Of a DNA stretch of 50,902 nt, positions 9,201 through 16,883 are shown in pieces (within the stretch, counting starts at the first letter, position 1; every line of letters begins with the position of its first letter). Below the pieces are notes generated by a model that saw only the letters and a list, made by a program, of their open reading frames with translations, was not told the origin of the DNA and did not search any database. A program made the translations under genes and the position numbers. The DNA comes from an uncultured Oscillospiraceae bacterium (GTDB lineage Bacteria; Bacillota; Clostridia; Oscillospirales; JAAYXM01), in the NCBI GenBank assembly GCA_934646115.1, contig CAKUEM010000007.1, positions 1 through 50,902 on the forward strand, read 5' to 3'.

Positions 9201-9786
9201 CGGCGCGGTCATTAAGGTGAAGGATGGGCAGGAGATCCAGGTCGGCGACGAGCTGACCGAGGGCGCGCTCAATCCGCATGATGTGCTGCGCATTCTGGGC
9301 GTTTCTGCAACGCAGAATTACCTGATCCGCGAGGTGCAGCGCGTGTATCGCCAGCAGGGCGTTGATATCAATGACCGCCATATCGAGGTCATTGTCCGCC
9401 AGATGATGCGCAAGGTGCGCGTGGACGATCCGGGCGATACCGAGCTTTTGACCGGCGCGCAGGTCGATATCTTCGAGTTCGAGGAAGCGAACGAGAAAAT
9501 TCGCGAGCGGCTCGCAAACGGCGAGGAAAATCTGCGCGAAGCGACGAATATTCCGGTGCTGCTTGGTATCACAAAGGCTTCGCTCGCAACGGATTCGTTC
9601 CTTTCTGCCGCGTCCTTCCAGGAGACGACGCGCGTGCTCACCGAGGCGGCGATCAAGGGTAAGGTCGATCCGCTGCTTGGCCTGAAAGAAAACGTCATTA
9701 TCGGTAAGCTCATTCCGGCAGGCTCCGGCATGGCGCGTTATCACGATTTTGACGAAACAGTGGTCAGCGAGGACGCTGCGCAATAA
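6256..9786 (+). CDS. rpoC: DNA-directed RNA polymerase subunit beta-prime
   Basis: The beta-prime subunit, which carries the catalytic magnesium site. The N-terminal zinc site is formed by the CHCG and CDRCG motifs near residues 60-78. The invariant NADFDGDQ begins at N446, with D448, D450 and D452 binding Mg2+. A second zinc site appears as DCGATDG and CRAKYGVCSKC near residues 795-880. The trigger-loop region contains QSIGEPGTQLTMRTFHTGG. Length is 1176 residues, close to other Bacillota. GAAGGAAGGA before the ATG is the ribosome site. It follows rpoB in one operon and ends at a strong terminator. Confidence 0.98.
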   Translation: MSYTTFEAIKIGLASPEMIREWSYGEVKKPETINYRTLKPEKDGLFCERIFGPMKDWECHCGKYKKIRYKGKICDRCGVEVTKAKVRRERMGHIDLAAPVSHIWYFKGIPSRMGLILDMSPRMLEKVLYFASYIVTDPGNTPLMKKQILTEKEYRDQRLKYEDDFRAGMGAEAIYELLKEMDLDQLSAELRAELREASGQKKLRIIKRLEVVEAFRASGNRPEWMIMTIVPVIPPELRPMVQLDGGRFATSDLNDLYRRVINRNNRLKRLLALKAPDIIVRNEKRMLQEAVDALIDNGRRGRPVTGPNNRALKSLSDMLKGKQGRFRQNLLGKRVDYSGRSVIVVGPDLKIYQCGLPKEMALELFKPFVMKKLVEDAHANNIKSAKKMVERQKPEVWDALETVIKEHPVLLNRAPTLHRLGIQAFEPVLVEGRALRLHPLVCTAFNADFDGDQMAVHVPLSAEAQAEARFLMLSANNLLKPQDGNPVTVPSQDMVLGSYYLTLERDEPGAGKVFANMDEVLLALNEKVIGLHAPIKMRVTREINGVTKTGIIDCTAGRLIFNEPIPQDLGFVDRSDPEHELDLEVSFLVTKKELGKIIAKAIEKHGFTDTAELLDQLKSLGYKFSTRGAITISVSDMVIPKEKYEYIHATENRIADIEKQFKKGFITDDERYRLVVNEWTKTTKDVTAALENALDRFNPIYMMAHSGARGSMNQIRQLAGMRGLMANTAGKTIEIPIKANFREGLSVLEYFISSRGARKGLADTALRTADSGYLTRRLVDVSQDVIIRETDCGATDGIEVYEIKDGNQVIEPFKDRLVGRYLVDDAVDPKTGELLVSHDKLMDGADADRIIAAGITKIKIRSTLKCRAKYGVCSKCYGANLASSGPVNIGESVGIIAAQSIGEPGTQLTMRTFHTGGVAGGDITQGLPRVEELFEGRKPKRMAILSEVSGRASFEEIKKNAPRTVVVSNDETGEAASYPIPFGAVIKVKDGQEIQVGDELTEGALNPHDVLRILGVSATQNYLIREVQRVYRQQGVDINDRHIEVIVRQMMRKVRVDDPGDTELLTGAQVDIFEFEEANEKIRERLANGEENLREATNIPVLLGITKASLATDSFLSAASFQETTRVLTEAAIKGKVDPLLGLKENVIIGKLIPAGSGMARYHDFDETVVSEDAAQ

Positions 9787-9792
9787 AATAGC

Positions 9793-9835
9793 AAGCCCCG
9801 CAGCACGGCATATGCGCCGATGCTGCGGGGCTTTT
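9793..9835 (+). terminator. Intrinsic terminator of the rpoBC operon
   Basis: AAGCCCCGCAGCA (9793-9805) pairs with TGCTGCGGGGCTT (9821-9833) around a 15-nt loop and is followed by TTT. It begins six bases after the rpoC stop codon. Confidence 0.92.
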
Positions 9836-9842
9836 ATCATCG

Positions 9843-9968
9843 CTGCCTTTGCGCGGGAAATATGCGATCGGCTGGATCGCGCGGCGTGAGATCACCTATA
9901 CCGAAGAGATGCTCGCGTTTATAAAAATGCTGGGAGAATTTTTCGAAAATTTATGTGCCTGCACGTAG
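9843..9968 (+). pseudogene. Possible remnant of a LysR-type regulator C-terminus
   Basis: Between two terminators, one frame stays open from within the rpoC terminator to a stop at 9966-9968. It reads like the last part of a protein: GKYAIGWIARREITYTEE followed by MLAFIKMLGEFFENL. The pattern of a hydrophobic strand, an Arg-rich turn and a final amphipathic helix resembles the end of LysR-family effector domains. There is no start codon or ribosome site and nothing upstream of it but the rpoC terminator. I infer a gene fragment left by deletion; it could also be chance coding-like sequence. Confidence 0.35.
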
Positions 9969-9990
9969 CGATGTGCAGGCACACTTTTTA
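9954..9990. terminator. Bidirectional terminator at the end of the Ca2+ ATPase gene
   Basis: TGTGCCTGCAC (9954-9964) pairs with GTGCAGGCACA (9973-9983), followed on the plus strand by CTTTTTA. It lies just beyond the stop of the minus-strand ATPase and would also block read-through from rpoC. Confidence 0.8.
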
Positions 9991-12567
9991 TTGCCGCCGC
10001 GCGCGGCGTTTGATGCGCAATATGATGCTGGAAAGCACCGGAACGGCGAGGCAGAACCCGCCCACGCAGGCGAGCGCGCCGCCATCGAGCGGAACGGTGC
10101 GGAAAATGCTTGCAAAAAACGGATGATACAGCACAAGATACATAAAGAACATCGAGACTAACACCGCGAGCAGCAGGGCGCGGTTGTTGAGCAGCGGGAT
10201 GGAAAACAGCCCGCGCGTTTCACTTTTGCATTCAAACACATGGATGAGCTGCGTCAAAACCAGCGTGAGCAGTCCGGCGGTGCGCGCCGTGGCGAGGTCG
10301 CCGGTTTGATGATACAGCGTGTAGAACACGCAGAGCGTCGTCAGACCGATCAGCAGCCCGCGCGTTAAGATCGTTGCGGCAAGCCCGTGCGAAAACACAG
10401 ATTCGTCTTTGCCGCGCGGCGGGCGCTGCATCACATCGGCCTCCGCAGGCTCAAGCCCCAGCGCGATCGCTGGCAGCCCGTCTGTGACCAGGTTGATCAG
10501 CAGAATCTGGATGGGGATCAGCGGGATCGGCATGCCGCACAGCATGGCGAAAAACATGGTGACGACCTCGCCAATATTGCAGGAGAGCAGATAGCGGATG
10601 AATTTTCGGATATTTTGATAGATCACGCGCCCTTCTTCTACGGCGTGGACGAGCGTTGCGAAATTATCGTCTAACAGAATGACCGACGCCGCTTCCTTGG
10701 TCACATCGGTGCCGGTCAGCCCCATGGAAACGCCGATATCCGCCTCTTTGACGGCGGGCGCGTCGTTCACGCCGTCTCCGGTCATGGCGACTACGTGTCC
10801 CTGCGCCTTGAATGCGCGCACGATGCGCAGCTTATGCTCGGGCGTTACCCGCGCGAATACGGAAATATTCGGAAGAAGCGCCGCGAGTTCGGCGTCGGAT
10901 AGCGTGTTCAGCTCCGCGCCGGTCACGACGCGATCGCCCTCTGAAAAAATACCGACCTCCTGCGCGATGGCGCGCGCGGTCACGGCGTGGTCGCCGGTGA
11001 TCATGATTGGGCGCACGCCAGCGCTGCGGCATTGCCGAACCGCGCCGTACACCTCGCGGCGCGGGGGATCGAGCAGCCCAACCAGCCCGAGAAATGTAAG
11101 CCCTTCCTCACGCAGTCCGCCGCCCTCGCGCATGGCGAATCCCAGCACGCGCAGCGCATCGGCCGCCATGCGGTCGTTCTGCGCGAGCAGCTTGCGGCGC
11201 ATCGTGTCGCTGAGCGGAAGCGTGCCGTGCGGCGTGCGCACATGGGTGCATTTTGTAAGCAAAACGTCGGGCGCGCCCTTGGCGAGCAGACGCGTATCTC
11301 CCTTGCGCGCCGCGAGGACGGACATCATTTTGCGCGTGGAATCAAACGGCAGCTCATCCTCCACGCGCCAGTCGGCGAGCGGAAGCGAGAGCCCCGCCTT
11401 TGCCGCGAGGATCAGAAGCGCCGCCTCGGTCGGTTCGCCAAACACCTTGGCAGACGGCGATTTTCTGCCCTTTGAAACGGTCAGCGTGGCATGATTGCAG
11501 AGCGCCGCAACCTCGAGCAGGGCGCGCAGCGCGGGCTGCTCAAGCGGGTCGATGCGATGCCCGGAGGAGGAAAAATCGCCGGTGAGCGAAAGCCCGGTTC
11601 CGGATATGTGGATCTCCCGGTCGAATAGCGCGATGCGCGTTGCGGTCATGCGGTTTTCGGTGAGCGTTCCGGTTTTGTCAGAGCAGATAATATCGGCGCA
11701 GCCGAGCGTTTCCACCGCGTGCAGGCGGCGGGTGAGCGCCTTGCGTTTGACCATACGGCTAACGGAAAGCGCCAGCGCGATCGTAACGATTGCGGGCAGC
11801 CCCTCCGGAACGGCGGCAACGGAGAGCGAGATCCCGGTGAGAAACATGTCAAAAATCGGCTCGCCGCGCAGGATCCCCGTTCCGGCAACGATCGCGCAGA
11901 TGACAAGGCAGCCGATACCGATGATGCGGCTGAGCTGCGCCAGGCGCTTTTGAAGCGGCGTTGCAGAGGTTTCGATCCCCTCGATCATGCCGGCGATCTT
12001 GCCCATTTCCGTTGCGCTTCCGGTTTTTGTGATGCGCAGAATGCCGCTGCCGCGCGTGACGATCGTGCCCATATAGGCGTTCTCGCGCGCGGATTTTTCC
12101 ACCCCGAGCGATTCGCCGCTCAGCATGGATTCATCACAGGTCAGCGCGGTGGATTCCAGCAGCTCGCCGTCTGCCGGGATCCGGTCGCCCGCATCCAGAA
12201 CGATCAGGTCGCCGGGGACGAGATGCTGCGCGTCGATACGCCGCTTTTCCCCGTCGCGGATGACGACCGCGGTGGGTGCGGCGAGCGCGCCGAGCTTTTG
12301 CAATGTTTTTTCGGTTTTAAATTCTTGAATAAAGCCGAGCAGCGCGTTAAGCACAACGATGGCAGAGATTGTGATTGCTTCTGTAAATTCACCCATGGCA
12401 AGCGATAGAAGCGTGGACGCTAAAAGGATGATGATCAGCGCGTCTTGAAATTGCCCCGCAAGAATTTGAAATGCGCCGTTTTTCTTTTTCGAGCGGATTT
12501 TATTTTCACCGTGCGTTTCCAGCAGGCGGCGCGCCTCCCGTTCGGTCAGCCCGGAATGGTTTTGCAT
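9988..12567 (-). CDS. P-type (type II) Ca2+-transporting ATPase
   Basis: A membrane pump that exports cations, most likely Ca2+, using ATP through an aspartyl-phosphate intermediate. Of 859 residues, the phosphorylated Asp is D297 in CSDKTGTLT, the actuator motif is SGES (150-153), and TGDGVNDAPA marks the hinge of the P domain. M4 carries PEGLP with E255. M5 reads SCNIGEVV and M6 reads INLVTDG, so Asn and Glu of M5 and Asn, Thr and Asp of M6, the residues of both Ca2+ sites in SERCA-type pumps, all appear present. About ten hydrophobic segments are visible. It is a lone minus-strand gene, divergent from pyrE; its ribosome site (GGAAGGGG) is somewhat distant from the ATG. Confidence 0.93.
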   Translation of the reverse strand: MQNHSGLTEREARRLLETHGENKIRSKKKNGAFQILAGQFQDALIIILLASTLLSLAMGEFTEAITISAIVVLNALLGFIQEFKTEKTLQKLGALAAPTAVVIRDGEKRRIDAQHLVPGDLIVLDAGDRIPADGELLESTALTCDESMLSGESLGVEKSARENAYMGTIVTRGSGILRITKTGSATEMGKIAGMIEGIETSATPLQKRLAQLSRIIGIGCLVICAIVAGTGILRGEPIFDMFLTGISLSVAAVPEGLPAIVTIALALSVSRMVKRKALTRRLHAVETLGCADIICSDKTGTLTENRMTATRIALFDREIHISGTGLSLTGDFSSSGHRIDPLEQPALRALLEVAALCNHATLTVSKGRKSPSAKVFGEPTEAALLILAAKAGLSLPLADWRVEDELPFDSTRKMMSVLAARKGDTRLLAKGAPDVLLTKCTHVRTPHGTLPLSDTMRRKLLAQNDRMAADALRVLGFAMREGGGLREEGLTFLGLVGLLDPPRREVYGAVRQCRSAGVRPIMITGDHAVTARAIAQEVGIFSEGDRVVTGAELNTLSDAELAALLPNISVFARVTPEHKLRIVRAFKAQGHVVAMTGDGVNDAPAVKEADIGVSMGLTGTDVTKEAASVILLDDNFATLVHAVEEGRVIYQNIRKFIRYLLSCNIGEVVTMFFAMLCGMPIPLIPIQILLINLVTDGLPAIALGLEPAEADVMQRPPRGKDESVFSHGLAATILTRGLLIGLTTLCVFYTLYHQTGDLATARTAGLLTLVLTQLIHVFECKSETRGLFSIPLLNNRALLLAVLVSMFFMYLVLYHPFFASIFRTVPLDGGALACVGGFCLAVPVLSSIILRIKRRARRQ

Positions 12568-12642
12568 CGCGGCGTTCAGCCCCTTCCCGTTTAGATATCC
12601 CCATATTTATGCGCCGCAGGACAAGGATATGCGCGCAAAGGC

Positions 12643-12671
12643 TGGTCAAGGCGCGGAAACTGTGCTATAAT
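12643..12671 (+). promoter_or_regulatory. Predicted promoter for pyrE
   Basis: TATAAT at 12666-12671 is perfect; TGGTCA at 12643-12648 matches four of six -35 bases with 17-bp spacing. The start codon is 38 bp further on. Confidence 0.65.
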
Positions 12672-12709
12672 TATCTAGAACAAGAAACAGGATAAAGGAG
12701 AACAAAAGT

Positions 12710-13372
12710 ATGCTTTCTTCTGAAAAAAGAGAATTTATTGAATTTATGATGGCGGCGGATGTGCTGCGCTTTGGCGATTTTGTAACGAAGAGCGGGCGCA
12801 ATACGCCGTATTTTATCAACACGGGCAACTATAAAACCGGGCTGCAAAGCGCAAAGCTGGGCGAGTTTTATGCGAAATTGATCAAAAAGACGATAAACGG
12901 CGAATTTGATGCGATGTTCGGTCCGGCGTATAAGGGAATTCCGCTTGTCACCGCGGCGGCGGGCGCGCTTGCGCGGAAATTTGGGATCGATAAGCCGTTT
13001 TTCTTTAACCGCAAGGAGGCAAAGGACCATGGCGAGGGCGGCGCGATCGTCGGCTATCAGCCGAAGGATCATGACCGCGTGATCATCATTGAGGATGTGA
13101 TCACCGCGGGCACGGCGATCCGCGAGACGATGCCGGTTTTGCGCGCGGCGGCGGATGTTTCGGTAAGCGATATGTTCATTTCGGTCAACCGCTGCGAGGT
13201 GGGGAACGTTCCGGGCAAGACCGCGGTCATGCAGGTGGGCGAGGAGTTTGGCATTCGCGTGCATGCGCTGGTCACGGTGGCGGATATTCGCGAATATCTT
13301 TCCGGGCGCGCGGAATATGCTGCGCTGCTGCCAAAAATGGACGCTTATATGAAAGAATATTGCGTGTTTTAA
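12710..13372 (+). CDS. pyrE: Orotate phosphoribosyltransferase
   Basis: Converts orotate and PRPP to OMP, the fifth step of pyrimidine synthesis, in the cytoplasm. The 220-residue protein has the PRPP-binding signature VIIIEDVITAGTAIRE near residues 124-139, and an N-terminal KSGRNTPYFINTG segment typical of the clostridial form. AAAGGAG 9 nt before the ATG sets the start. Here pyrE stands alone with its own promoter and terminator rather than in a pyr operon. No PyrR-type attenuator is visible in the very short leader. Confidence 0.94.
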   Translation: MLSSEKREFIEFMMAADVLRFGDFVTKSGRNTPYFINTGNYKTGLQSAKLGEFYAKLIKKTINGEFDAMFGPAYKGIPLVTAAAGALARKFGIDKPFFFNRKEAKDHGEGGAIVGYQPKDHDRVIIIEDVITAGTAIRETMPVLRAAADVSVSDMFISVNRCEVGNVPGKTAVMQVGEEFGIRVHALVTVADIREYLSGRAEYAALLPKMDAYMKEYCVF

Positions 13373-13378
13373 TATGTA

Positions 13379-13412
13379 AATTCCGAGGGGCGCGTTCCCC
13401 TCGGAATTTTTT
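13379..13412 (+). terminator. Intrinsic terminator of pyrE
   Basis: AATTCCGAGGGG and CCCCTCGGAATT form a 12-bp perfect stem with a 6-nt loop, followed by TTTT. Confidence 0.95.
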
Positions 13413-13705
13413 AAAAAAAGTATAATAAAAGGCGCATGGGAAATACTTAGTAGGAGAAGCCGTCAGAAAATCTGCGGCGCGCGTCGAATGCCCAAAGATT
13501 CTCAAAACGGGCGGCGCTGCGCTTTCTTTGCTTCATATCCGGGAAGTTTTCAAAAAATCTGGGTGGGTTACTGCGGTTTTTTGCATGATCCATTGCGATC
13601 ACCCCCGATGCTTAGTGTTTGCAGCCGCGCGGGGAACATGCCTGGATTTATTCGGCTGAATTTCCGCGCGCTCGACTGCGCATACTAAGCGCGGAGGGGA
13701 AAAGA
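13413..13705 (+). other. Structured region of unknown role upstream of the DUF3787-like gene
   Basis: Nearly 300 bases without a convincing gene. TATAAT at 13421-13426 is a possible -10 box but lacks a clear -35. Toward the end a long imperfect hairpin can be drawn: GCTTAGT near 13610 pairs with ACTAAGC near 13684-13690, with further pairing of GCAG/CTGC and CGCGCGG/CCGCGCG inside. The hairpin ends just before the ribosome site of the next gene, so it may be a structured leader. I could not match it to 6S RNA, SRP RNA or a known riboswitch. Confidence 0.35.
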
Positions 13706-13864
13706 ATGAGCAAAAAGAAAAAGAAGAACCGCGAGGTCGTTCCGCTGTTTATCACGCTGCCCACGTCCTTTGCCGGTGAGCGCGCGGAGGAAAGCAATAT
13801 TGGCGTGCAGACCGGCGACGATGTGGAGCGCATGAAAAGCTGGGTGGATTTTAACGAGAAATAG
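13706..13864 (+). CDS. Small DUF3787-like protein
   Basis: A 52-residue protein with a very basic start (MSKKKKKNRE) and an acidic end whose last part, DDVERMKSWVDFNEK, resembles the conserved C-terminus of DUF3787, a family of tiny clostridial proteins of unknown function. GGAGGGG lies 6 to 8 nt before the ATG. The stop is followed by a terminator, which supports a real gene. The frame is open upstream to 13619 but without a ribosome site there. No function can be assigned. Confidence 0.65.
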   Translation: MSKKKKKNREVVPLFITLPTSFAGERAEESNIGVQTGDDVERMKSWVDFNEK

Positions 13865-13868
13865 CGAA

Positions 13869-13900
13869 GAGGCGCTGCGATTTTTTTGCCGCGGCGCCTC
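13869..13900. terminator. Terminator between convergent small gene and bofA
   Basis: GAGGCGCTGCG (13869-13879) pairs with CGCGGCGCCTC (13890-13900), one G-U, with a T-rich loop. It sits between two converging stop codons but lacks a clean T-run after the stem. Confidence 0.55.
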
Positions 13901-13906
13901 AGTCTA

Positions 13907-14167
13907 TTAAGGGAAAATCCAGCCCAGTGCAAGTACAGCACCGAAGCCGGGAATGCCCAAAAGCCCGATCAGGCAGGCATTGAGCAGATTGACGCCGACC
14001 GTAATGCCGACCGCTTGCCCCACAAAATTGGCAAGCAGCAGCAGCGCGCCGCCGCAAACTGTTTGCAGAACATAGCGCAGCAGCGTGCGCGTGGGGCGGA
14101 TCATGAGAAGCAGCACAAAAAGCGCCGCCGCGCATCCGATGATCGCATAAAGCAGTTCCCGGGACAT
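13907..14167 (-). CDS. bofA: BofA-family protein (pro-sigma-K processing inhibitor)
   Basis: A small integral membrane protein. In Bacillus, BofA holds the SpoIVFB protease inactive in the forespore outer membrane until sigma-K is needed. The start is set at 14167 because GGAGG lies just before it and the resulting 86 residues equal the family's usual length; the frame extends upstream to 14215. Two to three hydrophobic segments are visible, and the C-terminal half has the conserved pattern VGVNLLNACLIGLLGIPGFG. The yaaL-type gene directly upstream is its usual partner. The gene implies sporulation ability or ancestry. Confidence 0.88.
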   Translation of the reverse strand: MSRELLYAIIGCAAALFVLLLMIRPTRTLLRYVLQTVCGGALLLLANFVGQAVGITVGVNLLNACLIGLLGIPGFGAVLALGWIFP

Positions 14168-14235
14168 ACATACTCGCCTCCGAATGAGATTTGCCCGGCA
14201 TTCGGGCGGCGGCATTTGTGATTTTTAACGCGCGC

Positions 14236-14607
14236 TTACAGTGTGTCGCGGCAGACGCCGGTCTCCTTTGCGCGGCGCAGCAGATAGCTATAGCGCGCTT
14301 CGGCAGATTTGATCTCGTATACGCAGGCCTCCACGATCTCCGGGTCGGACGCATGCTCAAAGCAATTGCGCGCGTAACGCAGCGCGGCGAGCGTATCGTC
14401 TAATTCGCGCAGCAGGGCGCGGCGGCTCACGGTCTCCGGGCTTTCTTGCGGCTTTGAAAAAAATGGCGCTTTCCCGCGCGGCTTCTTCTCCGGATTGAGT
14501 AGATGACGCAGCGCGCTTTCGCGTGCGCCGGCCTCCTCCAGGGCGCGGGAATGCGGCAGGAGCTTTAGAATATTCGGGTTTTTAAACAGGCGAATTGCTT
14601 TATCCAT
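14236..14607 (-). CDS. yaaL: YaaL-like DUF2508 protein
   Basis: A 123-residue soluble protein of unknown function. The C-terminal part follows the DUF2508 pattern: a helix with ARNCFEHASDPEIVEACVYE, then KSAEARYSYLLRRAKETG. The N-terminal half is basic, with a Lys/Pro-rich linker near residues 40-53. AAGGAG lies 11 nt before the ATG at 14607. In Bacillus and many Clostridia yaaL lies between recR and bofA; here bofA follows 68 nt downstream but recR is absent and a divergent topoisomerase gene replaces it. Confidence 0.82.
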   Translation of the reverse strand: MDKAIRLFKNPNILKLLPHSRALEEAGARESALRHLLNPEKKPRGKAPFFSKPQESPETVSRRALLRELDDTLAALRYARNCFEHASDPEIVEACVYEIKSAEARYSYLLRRAKETGVCRDTL

Positions 14608-14703
14608 TGCTTTTCAAACTCCTTTTTTCATATTCGCGTGGTGAAATCCTTTGCTCCATATATATGCTTATCTTGGACAAATATTCCATGAGATATTCAT
14701 GCT

Positions 14704-14731
14704 TTGTTTTTTAGGAGAAAAGTGGTATAAT
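14704..14731 (+). promoter_or_regulatory. Predicted extended -10 promoter for the topoisomerase operon
   Basis: TATAAT at 14726-14731 is preceded by TGG, making an extended -10; the -35 (TTGTTT, 14704-14709) is weak. A leader of about 145 nt follows, in which GCGGGC near 14764 and GCCCGC near 14797 can pair; no terminator is seen. Confidence 0.55.
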
Positions 14732-14883
14732 AAAACCATCTGGGTCTTGGCTCGGCGAAAATGCGGGCGCAAGGCGTATCATAACGCATTTTGCCCGCGG
14801 TTTGCGGCGCAGTGCGTGGGGACAGGGAATGCCGCGCCGGGCTTCGGCGCGCGAAAGAGAATAAACAGGCAGCGGAGGGTTTC

Positions 14884-16872
14884 ATGAAAAAGCAGGAAGC
14901 GCAAGGTTATGGAAATCAAAGTATTTCATCATTAAAAGGCGCGGATCGTGTGCGCAAGCGTCCGTCGGTTATTTTTGGTTCAGATGGGCTGGACGGATGC
15001 GAGCATTCGATCTTTGAGATCGTTTCAAACTCGATCGACGAAGCGCGCGAGGGCTATGGCGATACGATCATCGTAACGCGTTATGCCGATGGCTCGATCG
15101 AGGTGGAGGATTTTGGGCGCGGCTGCCCGGTGGATTACAACCCGGTGGAGAAGCGCTATAACTGGGAGCTGGTGTTCTGCGAGCTGTATGCGGGCGGAAA
15201 ATATAAAAACAACGAGGGCGAAAGCTATGAATATTCGCTGGGGCTCAACGGCTTGGGCTCCTGCGCGACGCAGTATGCCTCGGAATATATGGACGTGACC
15301 GTATGGCGCGATGGGAACGAGTATCAGCTGCATTTTGAAAAAGGCGAGAATATCGGCGGGCTGCATACCGAGCCGACCACGCGCAAAAAAACCGGCTCGC
15401 GTATTCGTTGGCGGCCGGATATTGAGGTGTTTACGGATATTGCCGTTCCGGCGGAATATTTCCATGACGTGCTCAAACGGCAGGCGGTGGTCAACGCGGG
15501 ACTGACGTTCCGCTTCCGCAATCAGAGCGGCGGAAGCTTTGAAATTACCGAATATTGCTATCAAAACGGCATTATGGATTATGTTTCTGAGCTTGCGGGC
15601 GAGGAGCGGCTGACCGATCCGCAGTTTTGGACGGCGGAGCGCCGCGGTCGTGATCGCGCGGATAAGCCGGAATATAAGGTCAAGCTGTCCTGCGCGTTCT
15701 GCTTTACCAACACCGCGCCGCGCATTGAGCATTATCACAACTCTTCGTGGCTTGAGTATGGCGGCTCGCCGGACAAGGCGGTGCGCACCGCGTTTGTCTC
15801 TACGATCGATGCGTATTGCAAGCAAAACGGGAAATATCAAAAGAACGAATCAAAAATTACGTTTAATGATGTTCAGGACAGTCTGCTCATCGTGACCAAT
15901 AACTTTTCTACCGTCACTTCTTATGAAAATCAGACGAAAAAATCGATTACGAACAAGTTTGTGCAGGAGGCGATGACGGAATTTTTGCGCGCGCAGCTTG
16001 AAATTTATTTTATAGAAAACGGCGAAGAGGCGGCGCGCATTGCCGACCAGGTGCTGATTAATAAGCGCAGCCGCGAAAGCGCGGAGAAGGAGCGCTTAAA
16101 TATCAAAAAGAAGCTGCAGGGCGGCGTTGACATCACGAGCCGTATCGCCAAATTCATCAATTGCCGCAGCAAGGACGTGGAAGAGCGCGAGATTTATATC
16201 GTTGAGGGCGATTCTGCGGCGGGCGCCTGCAAACAGGGGCGCAGCGCGGAATTTCAGGCGATCATGCCGGTGCGCGGAAAGATTTTAAACTGCTTAAAGG
16301 CGGATCTTGCGAAGATTTTTAAAAGCGATATCATTACCGATTTAATTAAAATTTTAGGCTGCGGCGTGGAGGTTGGCGGTAAGCACGTGAAGGACATCGC
16401 GTCGTTTGATTTAAGCGCGCTGCGCTGGAAGCGCGTAATCATCTGCACGGATGCGGATGTCGACGGGTTTCAGATCAGAACGCTGATCCTCACCATGATC
16501 TATCGCCTGATGCCCACGCTGATCCGCGAGGGCTATGTGTATATCGCAGAGTCGCCGCTCTATGAGATCACAGCGAAAAATCAGACATATTTTGCCTATT
16601 CGGATAAAGAGAAAAACGAGATACTGCAAAAGCTTTCCGGCACAAAGTATACCCTGCAGCGCAGCAAGGGTCTTGGCGAGAACGAGCCGGACATGATGTG
16701 GATGACCACGATGAACCCGGAAACGCGCCATCTGATCCAGGTTTTGCCCGACCAGGTCGAGGCGCTGACCGCGCAGAATTTTGACATGCTGTTAGGCGAT
16801 AATCTTGCCGCGCGCAAAGAATTTATCGCAGAAAACGGCTGGAAGTATCTTGAAGATGCAGACATTTCATAG
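14884..16872 (+). CDS. parE: Type IIA DNA topoisomerase subunit B (ParE/GyrB-like)
   Basis: The ATPase and TOPRIM subunit of a type II topoisomerase, working with the ParC-like protein encoded 11 nt downstream. The start at 14884 follows GGAGG and gives 662 residues, near ParE length. The GHKL ATPase fold shows E45 and N49 in EIVSNSIDEA; the transducer has KSITNKFV; the TOPRIM domain shows E441-G-D-S and D523-A-D-V-D527, which bind Mg2+; then RSKGLGENEPDMMW. The sequence departs from canonical GyrB in several motifs (for example CTDADVDGFQIRTLIL), as in a second, divergent topoisomerase found in clostridia. Whether it decatenates or supercoils cannot be read from sequence. Confidence 0.9.
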   Translation: MKKQEAQGYGNQSISSLKGADRVRKRPSVIFGSDGLDGCEHSIFEIVSNSIDEAREGYGDTIIVTRYADGSIEVEDFGRGCPVDYNPVEKRYNWELVFCELYAGGKYKNNEGESYEYSLGLNGLGSCATQYASEYMDVTVWRDGNEYQLHFEKGENIGGLHTEPTTRKKTGSRIRWRPDIEVFTDIAVPAEYFHDVLKRQAVVNAGLTFRFRNQSGGSFEITEYCYQNGIMDYVSELAGEERLTDPQFWTAERRGRDRADKPEYKVKLSCAFCFTNTAPRIEHYHNSSWLEYGGSPDKAVRTAFVSTIDAYCKQNGKYQKNESKITFNDVQDSLLIVTNNFSTVTSYENQTKKSITNKFVQEAMTEFLRAQLEIYFIENGEEAARIADQVLINKRSRESAEKERLNIKKKLQGGVDITSRIAKFINCRSKDVEEREIYIVEGDSAAGACKQGRSAEFQAIMPVRGKILNCLKADLAKIFKSDIITDLIKILGCGVEVGGKHVKDIASFDLSALRWKRVIICTDADVDGFQIRTLILTMIYRLMPTLIREGYVYIAESPLYEITAKNQTYFAYSDKEKNEILQKLSGTKYTLQRSKGLGENEPDMMWMTTMNPETRHLIQVLPDQVEALTAQNFDMLLGDNLAARKEFIAENGWKYLEDADIS

Positions 16873-16883
16873 GGAGGGTCAGG

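Noticed and set aside
13430..13700. 6S RNA or SRP RNA between pyrE and the small gene
   Set aside because: The long hairpin lacks the central bubble layout of 6S RNA and the GGAAGCAGC-like loop of SRP RNA.
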